Assembly (NCBI GenBank): GCA_004376385.1
Contig: SOJY01000134.1
Location: 1-6,665 of the forward strand
DNA length: 6,665 bases
DNA from: Candidatus Bathyarchaeum sp.
GTDB lineage: Archaea; Thermoproteota; Bathyarchaeia; Bathyarchaeales; Bathyarchaeaceae
Direction: 5' to 3'
In this document: positions 5,306 through 6,665 of the stretch, piece after piece
How positions within the stretch are numbered: position 1 is the first letter of the stretch
Layout: the number at the start of each line of letters is the position of its first letter
Made by a program: the position numbers and the translations under genes
The notes under the pieces: generated by a model
What the model saw: only the letters and a program-made list of their open reading frames with translations
What the model was told of the DNA's origin: nothing
Database searches by the model: none

Positions 5306-5438
5306 AATCAAATCAAGGTTTCTTCGCGAGGAACAGGAAGCCGTTAAAGTAGGGTACCCCCGTAAAAACCCGAAAAACACGACGCCCAAAGATACAATTA
5401 GAACTTGCTCTTTTAGTGGCAGGATTAAAACAGAAAAT
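5306..5438 (+). other. Intergenic stretch with a short hairpin, otherwise nothing recognised
   Basis: Between the small operon and the tRNA promoter I see one hairpin at 5318-5334 (seven pairs with two G-U, loop CGC), the palindrome GGGTACCC near 5353-5360 and a short T-run at 5410-5414 (possible termination for the operon). No C/D-box pair or coding frame of substance is apparent. Confidence 0.3.
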
Positions 5439-5446
5439 CTTTAAAT
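5439..5446 (+). promoter_or_regulatory. TATA-like box of the tRNA gene
   Basis: CTTTAAAT, preceded by an A-rich BRE-like stretch (CAGAAAAT), is centred about 41 bases before the mature tRNA 5' end. This would leave a leader of roughly 15 bases for RNase P. Confidence 0.5.
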
Positions 5447-5483
5447 CTTAACTTGATAAACGGGTATTGCAACAATTTACGGA

Positions 5484-5561
5484 GGGCCCGTAGCTCAGTT
5501 TGGTTAGAGCGCCAGGCTCATAACCTGGTGGTCGCCGGTTCAAATCCGGCCGGGCCCACCA
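5484..5561 (+). tRNA. tRNA with CAT anticodon: elongator Met or Ile2
   Basis: A complete cloverleaf without intron and with encoded CCA. Acceptor stem GGGCCCG pairs with CGGGCCC (5551-5557), and A5558 is the discriminator. The D arm is GCTC/GAGC, the anticodon stem CCAGG/CCTGG around loop CTCATAA (anticodon 5519-5521), and the T arm GCCGG/CCGGC with loop TTCAAAT. All stems are fully paired. The anticodon stem lacks the three consecutive G-C pairs of initiator tRNA, so it is not initiator. CAT can mean elongator methionine, or the isoleucine AUA reader whose C34 is changed to agmatidine in archaea. The GGGCCCG acceptor end resembles archaeal isoleucine tRNAs, so Ile2 is a serious alternative. 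Confidence 0.95.
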
Positions 5562-5576
5562 AAAATTGAATAATGT

Positions 5577-5596
5577 TCATTTTAGTTTGCTTTATG
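5577..5596 (+). terminator. T-rich candidate terminator after the tRNA
   Basis: Shortly after the encoded CCA the plus strand becomes T-rich (CATTTTAGTTTGCTTTAT), with several short T-runs. This is the usual appearance of archaeal tRNA transcript ends. There is no hairpin. Confidence 0.35.
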
Positions 5597-5605
5597 GCAT
5601 CACTC

Positions 5606-5613
5606 GTATATAC
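5606..5613 (+). promoter_or_regulatory. TATA box of the ABC transporter operon (leaderless)
   Basis: GTATATAC is centred 27-28 bases before the ATG at 5637, so transcription would start at or within a base or two of the start codon. No ribosome binding site is present in the A/T-rich spacer, which fits a leaderless mRNA. Confidence 0.55.
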
Positions 5614-5636
5614 AACATAGATAAATAAATTAATTC

Positions 5637-6566
5637 ATGTCACTAATTGTTACCGAAGGCATTTCAAAAAGCTACGGCAAAGTAGTTGCTGTAGATGGCG
5701 TAAACTTGTCGCTTGATGAGGGATCGGTCACAGCTCTGATAGGTCCCAACGGGGCGGGAAAAACTACCACAATCAAGATGATTCTTGGTTTGCTGAAGCC
5801 AGATAAAGGCGTGGTGAAAGTTTTTGGTCAAGACCCATGGGACAACACGGCTATACGGTCGATGATTGGGGTAGTTTACGAGAAAGCATTTTTTCCTTCT
5901 CACCAGAAAACTTTAGAATACCTGCAAAGAGTTTGCAGAATCTTTGGCGTGCCTGAGTCCCGAGCTATGGAAGTTTTGGAGCTGGTGAACTTGCAGGATG
6001 CAGATGATCGGGAGATCAGGGCTCTTTCTGCTGGTATGCTACAGAAGCTTGCTATTGCGCATGCTCTGGTTCATAAGCCTAAGCTGATTGTGGCGGATGA
6101 GATGACGGCTAATCTTGATCCACAGGCTAGAAGTGAGCTATTAAACTTGGTTTTGCAGCTTCACAGGAACGAGAATGTTACTTTTCTTCTTTCTTCGCAT
6201 ATTCTTCCAGAATTAAGTAGGGTGTGTGATTCTGTGGCGATTATTAACAGGGGTAAGGTTTGGGCGTTTGGAAAATTGTCTGAGCTTTACGACAAGTATG
6301 CTATTGGGATTATCAGAGTATCCACGGACAGCCCTGAAACGTTAGCTTCTGAAGTTAGAAAGCTGAAGTATGTTAAAGATTTGAAGATCGACATCAGGGG
6401 AATCTCGGTCAGGGTAGCTGAGGGGAAAGAGGATGAACTTTACGAGGATGTCCCCAAGCTGGCAAAGAAGGTTAAGGCTAAAATTTTGGGGATAGAAACT
6501 GGAAGCGCCTCCCTAGAAGAATTGTATAGATTAGCTGTTGGCGCTAATGAAGAAGGGGGTAAATGA
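5637..6566 (+). CDS. ABC transporter ATP-binding protein, ABC-2/CcmA-like class
   Basis: Cytoplasmic ATPase subunit of an ABC transporter, probably an exporter of the ABC-2 type. It is 309 aa: nucleotide-binding domain about 1-215 and a C-terminal accessory domain (216-309) common in this class. Motifs are A-loop Y13, Walker A GPNGAGKTT (36-44, K42), Q-loop position occupied by E82 (VVYEKAFF), signature LSAGM (130-134), Walker B LIVADE (150-155, catalytic E155), D-loop ANLDP and switch H188 in SSH. Deviations from consensus are E for Q in the Q-loop, A for G in the signature and M156 for the usual proline after DE; the first is frequent in this class. The key catalytic residues are kept, so it should hydrolyse ATP. 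The next gene begins inside its last codons. The substrate is not deducible. Confidence 0.93.
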   Translation: MSLIVTEGISKSYGKVVAVDGVNLSLDEGSVTALIGPNGAGKTTTIKMILGLLKPDKGVVKVFGQDPWDNTAIRSMIGVVYEKAFFPSHQKTLEYLQRVCRIFGVPESRAMEVLELVNLQDADDREIRALSAGMLQKLAIAHALVHKPKLIVADEMTANLDPQARSELLNLVLQLHRNENVTFLLSSHILPELSRVCDSVAIINRGKVWAFGKLSELYDKYAIGIIRVSTDSPETLASEVRKLKYVKDLKIDIRGISVRVAEGKEDELYEDVPKLAKKVKAKILGIETGSASLEELYRLAVGANEEGGK

Positions 6567-6665
6567 GTTGGGAAAAGGTAAACCGTTTCTGGAAGTTTTA
6601 GCCTCTGCGGTACATGAGGACTATCGGTTCCCGTTTCTTGAGCTCTTTGCGTTTCTGTATGCGTT
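6547..6665 (+). CDS. Probable ABC transporter permease, N-terminal fragment (runs off the window)
   Basis: An open frame runs to the right edge. From ATG 6547-6549 it reads MKKGVNELGKGKPFLEVLAS and continues with AVHEDYRFPFLELFAFLYA, the cytoplasmic entry and beginning of a hydrophobic stretch. That is what an ABC-2 permease N-terminus would show. The ATG start overlaps the ATPase by 20 bases. TTG at 6568-6570 is an alternative, with GGGGGT at 6554-6559 as a good ribosome binding site eight bases upstream, and may be the true start. Position after an ATPase is the main argument for a permease. Too little is visible to assign a family. Confidence 0.65.
   Translation, partial: MKKGVNELGKGKPFLEVLASAVHEDYRFPFLELFAFLYA

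Noticed and set aside
5108..5389. Minus-strand 93-aa open frame opposite the two small genes
   Set aside because: It lies antisense to two plus-strand frames with consensus ribosome binding sites. Its phenylalanine/leucine-rich product mirrors lysine-rich sense codons.
5484..5561. Initiator methionine tRNA
   Set aside because: The anticodon stem is CCAGG/CCTGG and lacks the three consecutive G-C pairs next to the loop that mark initiators.
1..6665. CRISPR array, insertion sequence, integrase or tRNA attachment-site duplication
   Set aside because: No regularly spaced direct repeats, transposase-like frame, terminal inverted repeats or second copy of the tRNA 3' end was seen.

Overview
The window is chromosomal DNA of an archaeon, carrying information-processing genes in the order and style of the TACK lineages. 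The topoisomerase VI B subunit is closest in layout to the crenarchaeal form. Beside it are a Rio1-family kinase, an archaeal Dim2/Pno1-type KH protein, aIF2 beta and DUF424. TATA-like boxes, strong GGAGGTGA-type ribosome binding sites and many GTG/TTG starts are all present. A bathyarchaeal or related uncultured group is my best guess, but this is inference. I see no transposase, phage gene, CRISPR array or origin.

Layout. (1) Positions 1-3481, minus strand, in transcription order: rio1 -> KH protein -> a 49-codon unlisted mini-ORF -> top6B -> top6A (runs off the left edge). The genes are overlapped or closely spaced, pairing small-subunit rRNA maturation with type IIB topoisomerase. (2) 3482-4068, plus strand: an intergenic stretch containing an unexplained open frame, then a small metal-binding cupin. 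(3) 4082-4794, minus strand: aIF2 beta followed by DUF424, converging on the cupin with 13 bases between stop codons. (4) 4889-5305, plus strand: a promoter and two overlapping small genes (83 and 47 aa), which look like small DNA-binding-type proteins of unknown role. (5) 5484-5561: a tRNA with a CAT anticodon and encoded CCA. (6) 5637-6665, plus strand: an ABC transporter ATPase, probably translated from a leaderless transcript, and the start of a partner gene that is probably the permease.

The most striking observation is inside top6B. The DNA-contacting H2TH module between the GHKL ATPase and the transducer domain is present twice in tandem, with a 76-residue period and roughly one third identity. 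The crenarchaeal proteins I can recall have a single copy. The rest of the enzyme appears intact, so this looks like a functional Topo VI with a doubled DNA-contact module. Secondary points of interest are the overlapping small-gene pair at 4938-5305 and the mini-ORF that ends across the top6B start codon.
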